From assembly GCF_916618955.1 (NCBI RefSeq), contig NZ_OU745390.1:3658001-3722000 (forward strand): a DNA stretch of 64,000 nucleotides, in the 5' to 3' direction. The stretch comes from Pseudomonas sp. Marseille-Q3773 (GTDB lineage: Bacteria > Pseudomonadota > Gammaproteobacteria > Pseudomonadales > Pseudomonadaceae). Position 1 is the stretch's first letter; every line of letters starts with the position of its first letter. The position numbers and the translations under genes were made by a program. Shown in pieces: positions 55,337 through 64,000 of this stretch. The notes under the pieces were generated by a model that worked only from the letters and a program-made list of their open reading frames with translations, ran no database searches and was not told the origin of the DNA.

Positions 55337-55540
55337 ATGGATCCCGCCGTATTCGAAGAGTGGATGATGATCATCCTGGTCACCGTGCTGATCGCTTTCA
55401 TGGGCTTCATCGTCTGGGACCTGGCGAAAAAGTCCAAGGCAGGCAGGTTCGGTACGTTGATCCTGTTCTTCGTGCTGGGGCTGGGGGTGTTGGCCTTTAT
55501 CATCAAGAGCGTGGTGGTGGGGTTTCTCGAAGGGGTATAG
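55337..55540 (+). CDS. DUF2788 small membrane protein
   Basis: A 67-residue protein with two membrane helices (MMIILVTVLIAFMGFIVWDL and LILFFVLGLGVLAFIIKSVV) joined by a Lys-rich loop AKKSKAGRFGT, typical of DUF2788. Function unknown. It follows the Lrp gene by 54 bp. Confidence 0.85.
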   Translation: MDPAVFEEWMMIILVTVLIAFMGFIVWDLAKKSKAGRFGTLILFFVLGLGVLAFIIKSVVVGFLEGV

Positions 55541-55575
55541 GGCTGGAGAAAGCCGGGAGCGCCTTGCGCTCCTTT

Positions 55576-55601
55576 CGCGACACAAGGCCGCTGCTACAGG
55601 G
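55576..55601. repeat. Degenerate REP unit
   Basis: CGCGACACAAGGCCGCTGC followed by TACAGGG, two changes from the common REP arm; a GGCCGCAAAGCGGCC hairpin follows at about 55639-55653. Confidence 0.5.
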
Positions 55602-55656
55602 ATCGCACAATGCCTGAGCTTGCGCTATACCCGTAGATGGCCGCAAAGCGGCCCCT

Positions 55657-56294
55657 CTAACGCGGCAACTTTGCCGGGACTTCGCGCCAGCACCCCTGCT
55701 CCAGCCCATCCAGCGCCCAATCGCCGATCCGCACCCGCACCAGGCGCAAGGTCGGCAACCCTACCGCCGCCGTCATCCTCCGCACCTGGCGGTTACGTCC
55801 TTCGCGAATCACCAGCTCCAGCCAGCTGGTCGGCACGCTCTTGCGAAAGCGCACCGGCGGGTTGCGCGGCCATAGCTCGGGCTCTTCCAGGCACCGCGCC
55901 TCGGCCGGCAAGGTCGGCCCGTCATTCAGCGCCACGCCATCACGCAAGCGCTGCAGCTGCTCCTCGCTCGGCTGCCCTTCCACCTGCACCCAATAGGTCT
56001 TGGCCAGCTTGTGCTTCGGGTCGGCGATGCGCGCCTGCAAGCCACCGTCGTTGGTCAGCAGCAACAAGCCCTCGCTGTCGCGGTCCAGGCGCCCGGCCGG
56101 GTACACACCGGGGATGTCGATGAAGTCCTTGAGCGTCGCACGTCCGTCGCCGTCGCTGAATTGGGTCAGTACATCGAACGGTTTGTTGAACAGGATCAGG
56201 CGTGGCTCGGCTGGGGGCGCCTTGGGCTGGCGACGCGGGCCGGTGGCAGGCCGCGCCGGGGGCGGCGCGGCTTGGAACGGGGGGGCAGTGACAT
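55657..56294 (-). pseudogene. rluE: 23S rRNA pseudouridine synthase RluE, frameshifted at a C7 tract
   Basis: The body encodes an RsuA/RluE-type synthase that modifies U2457 of 23S r[18 protein letters not shown], the catalytic block [17 protein letters not shown], and [17 protein letters not shown]. The natural start ATG (56292-56294, 6 bp after amn) reads MSL, then seven C bases (plus-strand G at 56279-56285) put the frame out by one and lead to an early stop. With eight C the product would be an intact 212-residue protein beginning [19 protein letters not shown]. No in-frame alternative start precedes the conserved core. It may be a sequencing error, slippage (phase variation), or a true mutation. 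Confidence 0.8.
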
Positions 56295-56300
56295 GGGGCC

Positions 56301-57764
56301 TCAGCGGAACGGCGGCTCATCGAAACTGCGCAGTTTACGCGAGTGCAGCGAGTTGAGCTCGGTACGCAGCAGGTCGAGCGCGGCAATGCCGATCTTCAGG
56401 TGCTGGCTGACCGCCCGGTTGTAGAACGCGTTGGCCGAACCCGGCAGCTTGATTTCGCTGTGCAGCGGCTTGTCGGAAACACACAGCAAGGTGCCGTATG
56501 GCACGCGCAAGCGGTAACCCTGGGCGGCAATGGTGCCGCTTTCCATGTCTACCGCCACGGCCCGCGACAGGTTGATCAGCGGCCGCTCCTGAGCCCAGCG
56601 CAGCTCCCAGTTGCGGTCGTCGTAGGTCAGCACGGTGCCGGTGCGCAAGCGCTTCTTCAGCTGTTCGCCACGCTCGCCGGTGACCTGCGCGGCGGCTTCC
56701 TGCAAGGCCAGTTGCACTTCCGCCAACGCCGGAATCGGGATGTTCGGCGGCACCACCCGGTCGAGGATGCCATCACGACGCATGTAGGCGTGTGCCAGCA
56801 CATAGTCGCCGATGGTCTGCGACTGCCGCAGGCCGCCGCAATGGCCGATCATCAACCAGCAGTGCGGGCGCAGCACGGCCAGGTGGTCGGTGATGTTCTT
56901 GGCATTGGACGGGCCGACGCCAATGTTGACCAGGGTGACGCCATCGCCGTCAGCGGCGATCAGGTGGTAGGCCGGCATCTGGTAGCGGTGCCACACGACA
57001 CTGGCCACCAGGGCCTGGGTTTCACCGTGGTCCATGCCCTTTTCGATCACCACGTTGCCCGGCAGGACCATGCGCACGAAGCGCGGGTCGTCACGCAGCT
57101 GGTCAAGCCCGTGGCTGATGAACTGGTCGACATAGCGGTGGTAGTTGGTCAGCAGGATCCACGGCTGCACGTGGCGCCAGTCGCTACCGGTGTAATGCAC
57201 CAGGCGGCGCAGCGAGAAGTCGACCCGCGCGGCATCGAACAGCGCCAGCGGCAGGGTTTCGGCACCACCCCAGTCGTACAGGCCGTCGGCAATATTGTCG
57301 GTGGCCGCCGACAGGTCGGTGCTGGGGAACACCCGCGCCAACTGGGCGGCGGTAATGCCGCTGCCGGCGAGCTCGTCACCCTGGTCGACGACGTAGGGGT
57401 AAGGGATGTTCTGCTCGCTGACGCCGACCTCTACCGTCACCGTGTAGTCGTGCATCAGCGGGCGCAGCTGCTCCAGCAGATAGGCGCGGAACGCGGCCGG
57501 CTGGGTGATGGTGACGCTGTAGGTACCGGCCACCTGCACCTTGGCATAGGCCCGCGTGGTGGCGGCGACTTCACCGTGGCTGTAGTAGGTCAGGCGCAGC
57601 GCGGGGTAGCGGAACAGGTCGCGCGCGTCGGCGTCCGGCTCGGTACGGTCCTTCAGGTAACGCTTGAGGGCCTGGCTGAGGGCCCCGGTAGCCTGGTCAT
57701 GCAAGGCCGCCAGACGGTCGACGGCCTGTTCGGGGGTATCAACGACTACAAACGCTTGGCTCAC
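56301..57764 (-). CDS. amn: AMP nucleosidase
   Basis: Amn hydrolyses AMP to adenine and ribose-5-phosphate, adjusting the AMP pool. The 487-residue protein has the N-terminal Amn-specific domain (about residues 10-170) and the C-terminal phosphorylase-fold domain with [40 protein letters not shown] and [17 protein letters not shown] start at a GTG (57764) preceded by AGGAAG; the extension upstream is not supported. rluE follows 6 bp after its stop. Confidence 0.92.
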   Translation of the reverse strand: MSQAFVVVDTPEQAVDRLAALHDQATGALSQALKRYLKDRTEPDADARDLFRYPALRLTYYSHGEVAATTRAYAKVQVAGTYSVTITQPAAFRAYLLEQLRPLMHDYTVTVEVGVSEQNIPYPYVVDQGDELAGSGITAAQLARVFPSTDLSAATDNIADGLYDWGGAETLPLALFDAARVDFSLRRLVHYTGSDWRHVQPWILLTNYHRYVDQFISHGLDQLRDDPRFVRMVLPGNVVIEKGMDHGETQALVASVVWHRYQMPAYHLIAADGDGVTLVNIGVGPSNAKNITDHLAVLRPHCWLMIGHCGGLRQSQTIGDYVLAHAYMRRDGILDRVVPPNIPIPALAEVQLALQEAAAQVTGERGEQLKKRLRTGTVLTYDDRNWELRWAQERPLINLSRAVAVDMESGTIAAQGYRLRVPYGTLLCVSDKPLHSEIKLPGSANAFYNRAVSQHLKIGIAALDLLRTELNSLHSRKLRSFDEPPFR

Positions 57765-57850
57765 ACTGTGCTTCCTGTCTGGACATGCCTGTGAACCATC
57801 TTGCCTGCCTTCGTGGGCAAATACACCCCCATTGATCGGTGTTGCATCCA

Positions 57851-57933
57851 TTCGCGGGCACGCCCGCTCCCACAGGGTCTTCTCTGCACCTCAAGCACGA
57901 CGCAGTACCTGTGGGAGCGGGCGTGCCCGCGAA
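57851..57933. repeat. REP palindrome pair
   Basis: Arms TTCGCGGGCACGCCCGCTCC... (57851-57876) and the reverse complement (57908-57933) between amn and the acyl-CoA dehydrogenase gene. Confidence 0.85.
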
Positions 57934-57942
57934 AAAGCCAGC

Positions 57943-59595
57943 TCAGTTCCCCCAGGCTGGCATCGCCCTGGCCACCAATGACTCCACATCCACACCCCGC
58001 GGCAACGCCCCATACACGCGCCCGCCCCCCGTCAAGCGGCTGTCGATGAACGCATCACTGACCACCGCATTGCCCGCCTCCAGCAACAGCTTGGCCTGCA
58101 GCGCCAGAGCAATATCCTCGGTCAGCTGCCGCGCGCGGTACTGCATGTCGCCAGTGTCGGCAAACGCCCCCTTGAGGTTACCGATGTGCGCCGCCAGGCG
58201 CGGGTCCCCGTGCCCATCGCCCAGTTCGGCAAACAGCGCATCGAGCACGCCCGGCTCCTTGGACAAGGCCCGCAGCACGTCCAGGCACTGCACATTGCCC
58301 GAACCTTCCCAGGTCGAGTTGACCGGCGCTTCGCGGTACAGCCGTGGCAGGATGCTGTCCTCTACATAACCGGCGCCGCCCATGCATTCGGCAGCCTCGT
58401 TGATCATGGCTGGCGCACGTTTGCAGATCCAGTACTTGCCCACCGCCGTCACCAGGCGGGCGAAATGCGCCTGCTGCGGGTCGTCCAGCTGCTCCAGGGC
58501 CTGCCCCATGCGCAGGCTCAAGGCCAGTGCCGCCTCGCTTTCCAGAGCCAGGTCAGCGAGCACGTTCTGCATCAATGGCTGCTCGTTCAGCAACCGCCCG
58601 CCAACCTTGCGGTGCGCGCAGTGGTGGGCTGCCTGGGTCAACGCCTGGCGCATCAGGGCACTGGAGCCGACCATGCAGTCGAAGCGGGTCATGGCCACCA
58701 TTTCGATGATGGTCGGCACGCCCCGCCCTTCTTCCCCGACCATCCACGCCAGGGCGCCGCGGAACTCCACCTCGCTGGAGGCATTGGAGTGGTTGCCCAG
58801 CTTGTTCTTCAAGCGCTGGATATAGAACTGGTTGCGGCTGTCGTCGGGGCGGTGGCGTGGCAGCAGGAAGCAGCTCAGGCCTTTTTCGGTCTGCGCCAGG
58901 GTCAGGAAGGCATCGCACATCGGCGCCGAACAGAACCACTTGTGCCCGACCAGCTCATAGGCCTGGCCCGGGCCCGCCGCGCCGACCGGATAGGCCCGGG
59001 TGGTGTTGGCCCGAACATCGGTACCGCCCTGCTTCTCGGTCATTGCCATGCCCAGGGTGACCCCGACCTTGTGGCGGTCGCCGACGTTGCGTGGGTCATA
59101 TTGGCAGGCGAGGATTTTCGGCAACCAGTATTCGGCCAGTTCGGGCTGCAGGCGCAGTGCCGGGACGGCGGCGAAGGTCATGGTCAGCGGGCAGCCGCTA
59201 CCCGCCTCGGCCTGGCTGTGCAGGTAGGTCATCGACGCCCGCGCCACATGCGCGCCGGGACGCGGCTCGGCCCACGGCAGCGAAGGCAGGCCGTGCTCCA
59301 CGGCCGTACGCATCAGCTCATGGTAGGCCGGGTGGAACTCGACCAGGTCGATGCGATGGCCGTAGCGGTCGTGGCTGCTGAACTCCGGTTTGTGCGCATT
59401 GGCGAGGAAGCCGGCCTGCATCAGCGGGCCGCCGGCCAGGGCACCGTAGGCATCGATCCGCGACTCGGCCCAACCTGCACCGAAACGCCGTGACCATTCC
59501 TGCAACGGCAGGTCGAGGCGGTACAGGTTGGCACCGTCGAGCGGCGGTGGCTGGTTGGTGACTTCGTGGGTTTCAGCGTACTGGTGCAGGTTCAT
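57943..59595 (-). CDS. AidB-like acyl-CoA dehydrogenase
   Basis: A 550-residue flavoprotein of the acyl-CoA dehydrogenase superfamily, long form like E. coli AidB. The FAD/substrate blocks are GVTLGMAMTEKQGGTDVRAN, HKWFCSAPMCDAFLTLAQTE, NEAAECMGGAGYVEDSILPR and REAPVNSTWEGSGNVQCLDV. Either an isovaleryl-CoA-type dehydrogenase or an alkylation-response protein is possible. The operator-like sequence before the start was not resolved. Stands alone. Confidence 0.88.
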   Translation of the reverse strand: MNLHQYAETHEVTNQPPPLDGANLYRLDLPLQEWSRRFGAGWAESRIDAYGALAGGPLMQAGFLANAHKPEFSSHDRYGHRIDLVEFHPAYHELMRTAVEHGLPSLPWAEPRPGAHVARASMTYLHSQAEAGSGCPLTMTFAAVPALRLQPELAEYWLPKILACQYDPRNVGDRHKVGVTLGMAMTEKQGGTDVRANTTRAYPVGAAGPGQAYELVGHKWFCSAPMCDAFLTLAQTEKGLSCFLLPRHRPDDSRNQFYIQRLKNKLGNHSNASSEVEFRGALAWMVGEEGRGVPTIIEMVAMTRFDCMVGSSALMRQALTQAAHHCAHRKVGGRLLNEQPLMQNVLADLALESEAALALSLRMGQALEQLDDPQQAHFARLVTAVGKYWICKRAPAMINEAAECMGGAGYVEDSILPRLYREAPVNSTWEGSGNVQCLDVLRALSKEPGVLDALFAELGDGHGDPRLAAHIGNLKGAFADTGDMQYRARQLTEDIALALQAKLLLEAGNAVVSDAFIDSRLTGGGRVYGALPRGVDVESLVARAMPAWGN

Positions 59596-59853
59596 CAGGG
59601 GCTCCTGGATCCGGGTAGCTTGAAGCCCCAGTGAAGCACTCCCTGTGGGTCAGTCAAAGTGACATTAATGACTAAACGTGTGGTAGGGGGAGCATCTCGG
59701 CCCTAACCCGATTCGCGCACCGCCATCAAAAAGCGCTGTAGTCCAAATTCCTATTCATTGTAGGGCCCTTCCCAAACCCTCCCCGACCTGAAAATTCCCG
59801 GCTACCGCCTGCTAGCTTCATGGCCTCCACCTCAAAAAGGGCAAGGCACGAGC

Positions 59854-61251
59854 ATGCGCATAAATATATTCGGTCGAGGCCAGGGCTTGGACGGGGACGA
59901 AACCACCACCGGCGCCATCTGCATTGCCGGGCAGGCCAGGGGACGCGTGCACGGTCGCGACTGGCTGCTCAAAGGCGACAAGACCACCCCCTGCCCGCGT
60001 TGTGGGCAAGAAGGCACCCTCATCGAAGGCGAATCCCGCTGGCAGCAGGATGGCATTCCCACGGTGCTGGACGGAGCGTTGGTGCAATGTGGCTGCCCAT
60101 TGGGCAGCAATCGTCTGATTGCCGGTGGACACGCAGCTCCGGCGCCGCGGAGGGCGCCTGTACCTGAGGCCGTTAACGAAGCACCGCCACAGGCTCAAGC
60201 GAGTAATCAGGCAAGAAGCAGCTATCAACCTGGTGCATTCCAGCCCTCAACCGCTGCGCAAGCCATGGAACCTGGCTTCTACATAGTTCCGCGTTGCATG
60301 ACGTACCAGGACGTCTTGGCAGAACTCGGCGCGCCGCAGGCCAATTTGCCGAGCTCGATTCTGGAGCGACTGAACCCGACATATGAACGTGGGTTCAAGG
60401 CGGGTGAGATCTTTGTTATTGGTGACGGTTTACGGCGGCCGATGTGCACGCGTGAAGAACTGACTGCAATGAGCGCGGCGAAACAGGCGCGGGAAGCGTT
60501 GGCAGAACTGACGCCGGAGGAAGCCGAATTCATGATGCGCCACTTGCCCGAAATAGCCGGGTTGCTCAGCGATGCCAGCCTGGCGATGGGCGTGAGTGAA
60601 GCCATGATGGCTCGGGCGCTGGATGATCTGAGCGCGACATTGCGCAAGATTGAAGCTTTGCACCAGCGCCAGTTCTCGAAGTATGGACATCTTCGGAGTC
60701 CCGAGTTTTTTGCTGAGCGTGCAAAGCTTTTCAGACAATTGGATGCACATCTGAGCATGGGTCTGCTTAATAAGCACATGAATTTGGGTAGTTATGACAG
60801 CTTACGCAGGGATCTGGGGATATCGAGCCGTAGTCTTGTTCACCACTGGAGCAAAGCCGGGGCGCCTGGAGCGATACCGGGATATTCAACACATCTGGAT
60901 AAACTAGCACGTCTATCGAACCACCTTAAAAAAGGAGGTTATGTAGGAGTAGGGCTAGGCGCAGGAAGCGGCCTAATAAATATTCAGCAGGCATGCCAAG
61001 AAGGAAGAACTGAAGCCTGTAAAAAGGTAACATTTAAAGAATCAGGGAGTTTCGCCGGGGGTTTAATGGTAGGGACGCTTGCGGGCAAAGCGTCAGGCGT
61101 TGTTGCTGCTGCCGCGTGCTTAAGTTTTGGACCACTTAGCGCAGCTGCATGCACCATCATTATTGTAGGCGCAGGTACTACTGCCGGAAGCATGGCCGGG
61201 ATGGCTGGAGGCGAGTGGTTTGGTGAAGCCATTTATGAATATACGGAGTAG
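59854..61251 (+). CDS. Orphan PAAR-domain T6SS effector with hydrophobic C-terminal toxin domain
   Basis: A 465-residue protein. Residues 1-95 form a PAAR-like spike tip (ARGRVHGRDWLLKGDKTTPC, with CPRC at 47-50 and CGC at 79-81 as likely metal ligands). A Pro/Ala-rich linker (95-140) and a helical middle region (140-355, including LTPEEAEFMMRHLPEIAGLL) follow. The C-terminal domain (about 356-465) is rich in Gly/Ala with hydrophobic stretches (GGYVGVGLGAGSGLINIQQA; AACTIIIVGAGTTAGSMAGM), suited to membrane insertion. No VgrG, chaperone or T6SS structural gene is adjacent. G+C falls from about 60.6 kb on. A pore-forming antibacterial toxin is inferred. Confidence 0.82.
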   Translation: MRINIFGRGQGLDGDETTTGAICIAGQARGRVHGRDWLLKGDKTTPCPRCGQEGTLIEGESRWQQDGIPTVLDGALVQCGCPLGSNRLIAGGHAAPAPRRAPVPEAVNEAPPQAQASNQARSSYQPGAFQPSTAAQAMEPGFYIVPRCMTYQDVLAELGAPQANLPSSILERLNPTYERGFKAGEIFVIGDGLRRPMCTREELTAMSAAKQAREALAELTPEEAEFMMRHLPEIAGLLSDASLAMGVSEAMMARALDDLSATLRKIEALHQRQFSKYGHLRSPEFFAERAKLFRQLDAHLSMGLLNKHMNLGSYDSLRRDLGISSRSLVHHWSKAGAPGAIPGYSTHLDKLARLSNHLKKGGYVGVGLGAGSGLINIQQACQEGRTEACKKVTFKESGSFAGGLMVGTLAGKASGVVAAAACLSFGPLSAAACTIIIVGAGTTAGSMAGMAGGEWFGEAIYEYTE

Positions 61252-61262
61252 ATAGATACATC

Positions 61263-61646
61263 ATGGAATTTTCACCGAAAACCTTAAAACTGCTAATGTT
61301 AATGGCACCGTGCCTCATGAGCATGAGCGGGTTGGCACTCTATATCCGCTTGGCTCAACCTAAAACACTGGAGACCATGATTTCTGCACTGCCAAGCAGC
61401 TACTGGTTAACATTGAATATTGCAATATGGGGAAAGCGGAGCCTTCGCTCCAGATTGCAATTAACCGGAGCCGTGTCAGCTGTATTGTTCTGGCCAATAA
61501 AAAACCTGCACATTCGCCACAACAAACTAAACCAAAAAGACATAGACGACTTCCCTAGACACTTAAGAAGGCAACTACTGACTTGCAACTGCCTGACTTA
61601 CTTTGGTGCAATCTGGCTTGGGATAACTTACCTTTGTTACAACTAA
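61263..61646 (+). CDS. Putative immunity protein, integral membrane
   Basis: A 127-residue protein starting 12 bp after the PAAR gene. About four membrane segments (residues about 7-27, 45-57, 66-80, 108-126) separated by Lys/Arg-rich loops. A+T-rich codons, unlike most genes here. The position, size and membrane nature fit an immunity protein against a membrane-acting effector, as known for pore-forming T6SS toxins. No homologue recognised. Confidence 0.65.
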   Translation: MEFSPKTLKLLMLMAPCLMSMSGLALYIRLAQPKTLETMISALPSSYWLTLNIAIWGKRSLRSRLQLTGAVSAVLFWPIKNLHIRHNKLNQKDIDDFPRHLRRQLLTCNCLTYFGAIWLGITYLCYN

Positions 61647-61726
61647 CACCCAACCACGCCAAAGGATTCACCGCGGGGGACCCGCTTGTACGGAGAAAGC
61701 GAATCTTTCAGTCTATGCACAACTTT

Positions 61727-61761
61727 TGTGGGAGCGGGTTCACCCGCGAAAGGGCCGGTGC
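61727..61761. repeat. Single REP unit
   Basis: TTGTGGGAGCGGGTTCACCC followed by GCGAAAGGGCCGG, downstream of the immunity gene. Confidence 0.7.
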
Positions 61762-61774
61762 AGCCAAACAAAAC

Positions 61775-62035
61775 TCAGCGCATCAAACCCAGCTCGGCAT
61801 CATCCAACAGCGCCTTGGCCATTGCTGCGAAGTAGTGCGAAGCCCACATCAATTGCTGGTCGCCATCCATCAGACCGGTAAGCGACAAGTCCCGCGCATA
61901 GCCCATCAGCTCCGAGGCCTGCTCACGGGCGCTGCGACAGGGGATGCCCTCGGCAATGCGGAACAGTGGATGGGTTTGGCCTTCGCCTTGGTAGAAGTAG
62001 GTAACGCCAGGGGTGGTTTTGGTTTCGTCGTTCAT
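61775..62035 (-). CDS. DUF3077 family small protein
   Basis: An 86-residue soluble helical protein starting MNDETKTTPGVTYFYQGEGQ and with the DUF3077-like core PLFRIAEGIPCRSAREQASE. Function unknown; such proteins are numerous in Pseudomonas accessory regions. Start at the ATG at 62035; the open extension upstream is Cys/His-rich noise. Confidence 0.72.
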   Translation of the reverse strand: MNDETKTTPGVTYFYQGEGQTHPLFRIAEGIPCRSAREQASELMGYARDLSLTGLMDGDQQLMWASHYFAAMAKALLDDAELGLMR

Positions 62036-62394
62036 GAGTTCGGCACCATGGAAATATGTGCCACCCGTCCGTTTCCACACATAGGGGTGACAGCTGCACA
62101 CGGGGTGGAAAACCAGGCATGATGCGAACCCGGTAGGCCCAAAGGCCTCCCGCGTACAGCTGTCATAACGACACGCACCATAGCTCTTGCCAGGTTTCCA
62201 CACCCGATCACTGAACCGTCAGCGACTGGAAAAGCCTAGAGCGCGGGATTTGCAGGAACAATCAGACGCGTGTCGACAGGGGTTGTAGGGTATTTCGCAG
62301 GGGATGGAGTTGCCAGTGCTGAAGCGTAGGAAGAGTCTGGCGTTGTTGTAGGAGTGCAGGTGCGGTCAGGCATATCCTGAGGGCCGCTTTTCGG

Positions 62395-62482
62395 CCCTTC
62401 GCGGGCATGCCCGCTCCCACAGGGATCGCACATTGCCTGGACTGAGCGCCACACCTGTGGGAGCGGGCGTGTCCGCGAGGGG
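62395..62482. repeat. REP palindrome pair
   Basis: Arms 62395-62424 (CCCTTCGCGGGCATGCCCGC...) and 62453-62482 (near-reverse complement). The rest of 62036-62517 has no gene I can support. Confidence 0.8.
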
Positions 62483-62517
62483 CTGCAAAGCAGCCCCGAC
62501 AAAGCCTGCGAAAATCT

Positions 62518-64000
62518 CTAAAGCGACCGTCGCGTCTGCAGAACATTCGATGCCATCTGCACCTGCGCCACAGCCATGTTCAAACTCAACTCGAACCGGC
62601 TGCCCAACCCCCGCGTCGACTCATGCGCCAACCGTGCCCCCAGCAACTCGCCCATCTGCCGGCAGATCGACAAGCCAATCCCCAACCCGCCATACCGCCG
62701 GGTCATCGAGCCATCGACCTGGAAGAAGCGCTGATACAAGGTCGACTGGTCGAGGTCGTCAAAGCCAATGCCGCTATCGCTGACGATGAAGGTCAGCGCC
62801 AGCTCGTCCGGCCCTAGCCGGCGGCTGCGCACCTGGATCAACACCCCGCCCTGGTGGGTGAACTTCAGGCCGTTGTCCACCAGGCAAGCCAGGCAGCGGG
62901 CCAGTTTCTGCCCATCGCCCAGCAAGCCATCCGGCAGGTCGGCCGGGATATCCAGGCTCAGGTACAGGCCTTTGCCCAGCGCCTGCCCGGCATAACCGGC
63001 GCGCAGGCCGTGCAGCAGGTTGCGCAGGCTGAACGGCGCCGGCTGCGCGCGCAGGCGGCCGGCCTGCAGCTCAGACAGGGTAAGGATCGCATCAACCATG
63101 TCCATCATGCCCTGCGCCGCCCCCACCGCAGTACGGTGGTACTGGGCCATTTCGGCCTCCATCGGCAAGGTGTGCATCAGCTCCAGCGAACCGATCACGC
63201 CGTTCATCGGCGTGCGCAGCTCATGCGTCACGCTGGCCAGGAATTCGTCTTTCAGGCGGTTGCTCCTGGCCAGTTGCAAGTTCAACTGTTCAAGCGTCCG
63301 CCCGGCGTCACGCAAGGTCTGCGCCTGCTGCTCGCGCAGGTTGTTGATGCGGTCGGCCAGGGCCAGCGACAGCAAGGCCACCTCCAGCGCCGAACCCAGC
63401 TGGCTGGCGTACATGGTGATGAACACATTCGGCAGGTAACCCAGCACCATCAGGGTGTTGACCAGGCCACCGAGCAGAAAGGCCGTCCAGGCGATGATGA
63501 ACCAGCGCGCCACGCGCAAGCCATGCCACCAAGCGTACAGCCCGGCGCTGAAGATGCTCACGGTGAACAACAGCGCCAACACCGTGGCCATGCGCAAGGC
63601 GAAGCCATAGGGCATGGTGACCGCCAGCACCATGACCAGCGCACCGCCCAGCATCAAGGCCTGCAGCAGCCGGTCGAAGCCACGGCTGATACTGCCCAGC
63701 CGCAGGAAATGCCGGGCGAACTGGCAGCCGAACAGGCCAGCAGCACCGATGAACAGCGGGGTCGAGGCATTCGCCCACCAGGGGCTGTCCGGCCACAGGT
63801 AAGCCACACCGGCGCCGTTCACCGACACCTGGTAAAAGCCGAACGAGGCGATATAGAGGATGTAGTAGAGGTAGCTGACGTCGCGCACGCTGAGGTAGAT
63901 GAACAGGTTGTACACCAGCATCACCAGCAACACGCCATAGATCATCCCCAGCACATACAGGCGCGTCGGCTGCTCCTCCATATAGGCCTCGGGGGACCAC
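62518..64000 (-). CDS. 7TM-DISM sensor histidine kinase (partial, N-terminus beyond window)
   Basis: About 494 codons of a membrane sensor kinase that continues past the right edge. The visible part starts within the 7TMR-DISM region: about seven membrane helices from TRLYVLGMIYGVLLVMLVYN through ALEVALLSLALADRINNLRE. A coiled coil, a HisKA domain with H-box SVTHELRTPMNG and a HATPase_c domain (N box CLVDNGLKFTH, G1 VSDSGIGFDD, G2 YGGLGIGLSICRQM) follow. It ends shortly after the ATPase with no receiver domain, so a separate response regulator is needed; signal unknown. A periplasmic DISMED2 domain would be expected upstream. Confidence 0.9.
   Translation of the reverse strand, partial: WSPEAYMEEQPTRLYVLGMIYGVLLVMLVYNLFIYLSVRDVSYLYYILYIASFGFYQVSVNGAGVAYLWPDSPWWANASTPLFIGAAGLFGCQFARHFLRLGSISRGFDRLLQALMLGGALVMVLAVTMPYGFALRMATVLALLFTVSIFSAGLYAWWHGLRVARWFIIAWTAFLLGGLVNTLMVLGYLPNVFITMYASQLGSALEVALLSLALADRINNLREQQAQTLRDAGRTLEQLNLQLARSNRLKDEFLASVTHELRTPMNGVIGSLELMHTLPMEAEMAQYHRTAVGAAQGMMDMVDAILTLSELQAGRLRAQPAPFSLRNLLHGLRAGYAGQALGKGLYLSLDIPADLPDGLLGDGQKLARCLACLVDNGLKFTHQGGVLIQVRSRRLGPDELALTFIVSDSGIGFDDLDQSTLYQRFFQVDGSMTRRYGGLGIGLSICRQMGELLGARLAHESTRGLGSRFELSLNMAVAQVQMASNVLQTRRSL

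Noticed and set aside
54461-55585. A 374-codon reverse frame across the Lrp and DUF2788 genes
   Set aside because: It crosses two well-supported genes and has no domain; only its far end near 54524 was considered, as part of the deletion-scar idea in another frame.

Overview
The window is a G+C-rich stretch of Pseudomonas chromosome, most likely from the P. putida group. The evidence is the order glmM-folP-ftsH-rlmE / yhbY / greA-carB-carA-dapB-dnaJ-dnaK-grpE / recN / fur / bamE, the lldPD-D-lactate dehydrogenase cluster, the ssrA (tmRNA) locus, many copies of a Pseudomonas REP palindrome with a GGGAGCGGG core, and protein sequences close to P. putida proteins as I remember them. No database search was possible.

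Region 1 (1-19 kb) is core housekeeping. It holds the ends of cell-wall and folate synthesis (glmM, folP), the FtsH protease, the rRNA methyltransferase RlmE, and the ribosome-assembly protein YhbY. Next come carbamoyl-phosphate synthetase (carA, carB) with greA, lysine/DAP synthesis (dapB), and the Hsp70 system (dnaJ, dnaK, grpE), whose grpE and dnaK genes each carry a clear sigma-32 promoter. recN follows with a LexA box, then fur, bamE, ratA and smpB. Region 2 (19-26 kb) is the lactate utilisation cluster: LldR regulator, lactate permease, L-lactate dehydrogenase and a large Fe-S D-lactate dehydrogenase, with a perfect 17-bp LldR-type palindrome in front of lldP.

Region 3 (26.5-29.1 kb) is the accessory spot. 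The tmRNA gene ends in an attachment site whose 21-bp end is repeated (19/21) 1.5 kb downstream. Between the copies are a small two-gene unit of unknown function and a decayed phage lysis-type gene fragment. The original-looking ssrA terminator lies beyond the second copy, so this is an almost fully eroded integrated element. Next to it lie a strongly folded intergenic element with nested GGTCGTT/AACGACC repeats and a membrane-protein fragment. Region 4 (29-37.2 kb) has a TonB-dependent siderophore receptor, an amino-acid permease, and a glucarate cluster (dehydratase, MFS transporter, FadR-type regulator) with two operator-like palindromes between the divergent genes.

Region 5 (37-59.6 kb) is a mixed set of ordinary genes: oxidoreductase, HAD phosphatase, TesB, GNAT, heptose-phosphate phosphatase family, deacetylase family, flavoprotein, RhlE, transporters, two Lrp-type regulators, exonuclease, NYN protein, HrpB, cation efflux, AMP nucleosidase and acyl-CoA dehydrogenase. 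rluE, downstream of amn, is out of frame because of a seven-base homopolymer right after its start codon. Region 6 (59.8-64 kb) holds an orphan type VI secretion PAAR effector with a hydrophobic Gly/Ala-rich C-terminal domain and a small membrane protein that is probably its immunity partner, both locally A+T-richer than their surroundings. A DUF3077-type small protein follows, and a 7TM-DISM sensor histidine kinase is cut by the window end.
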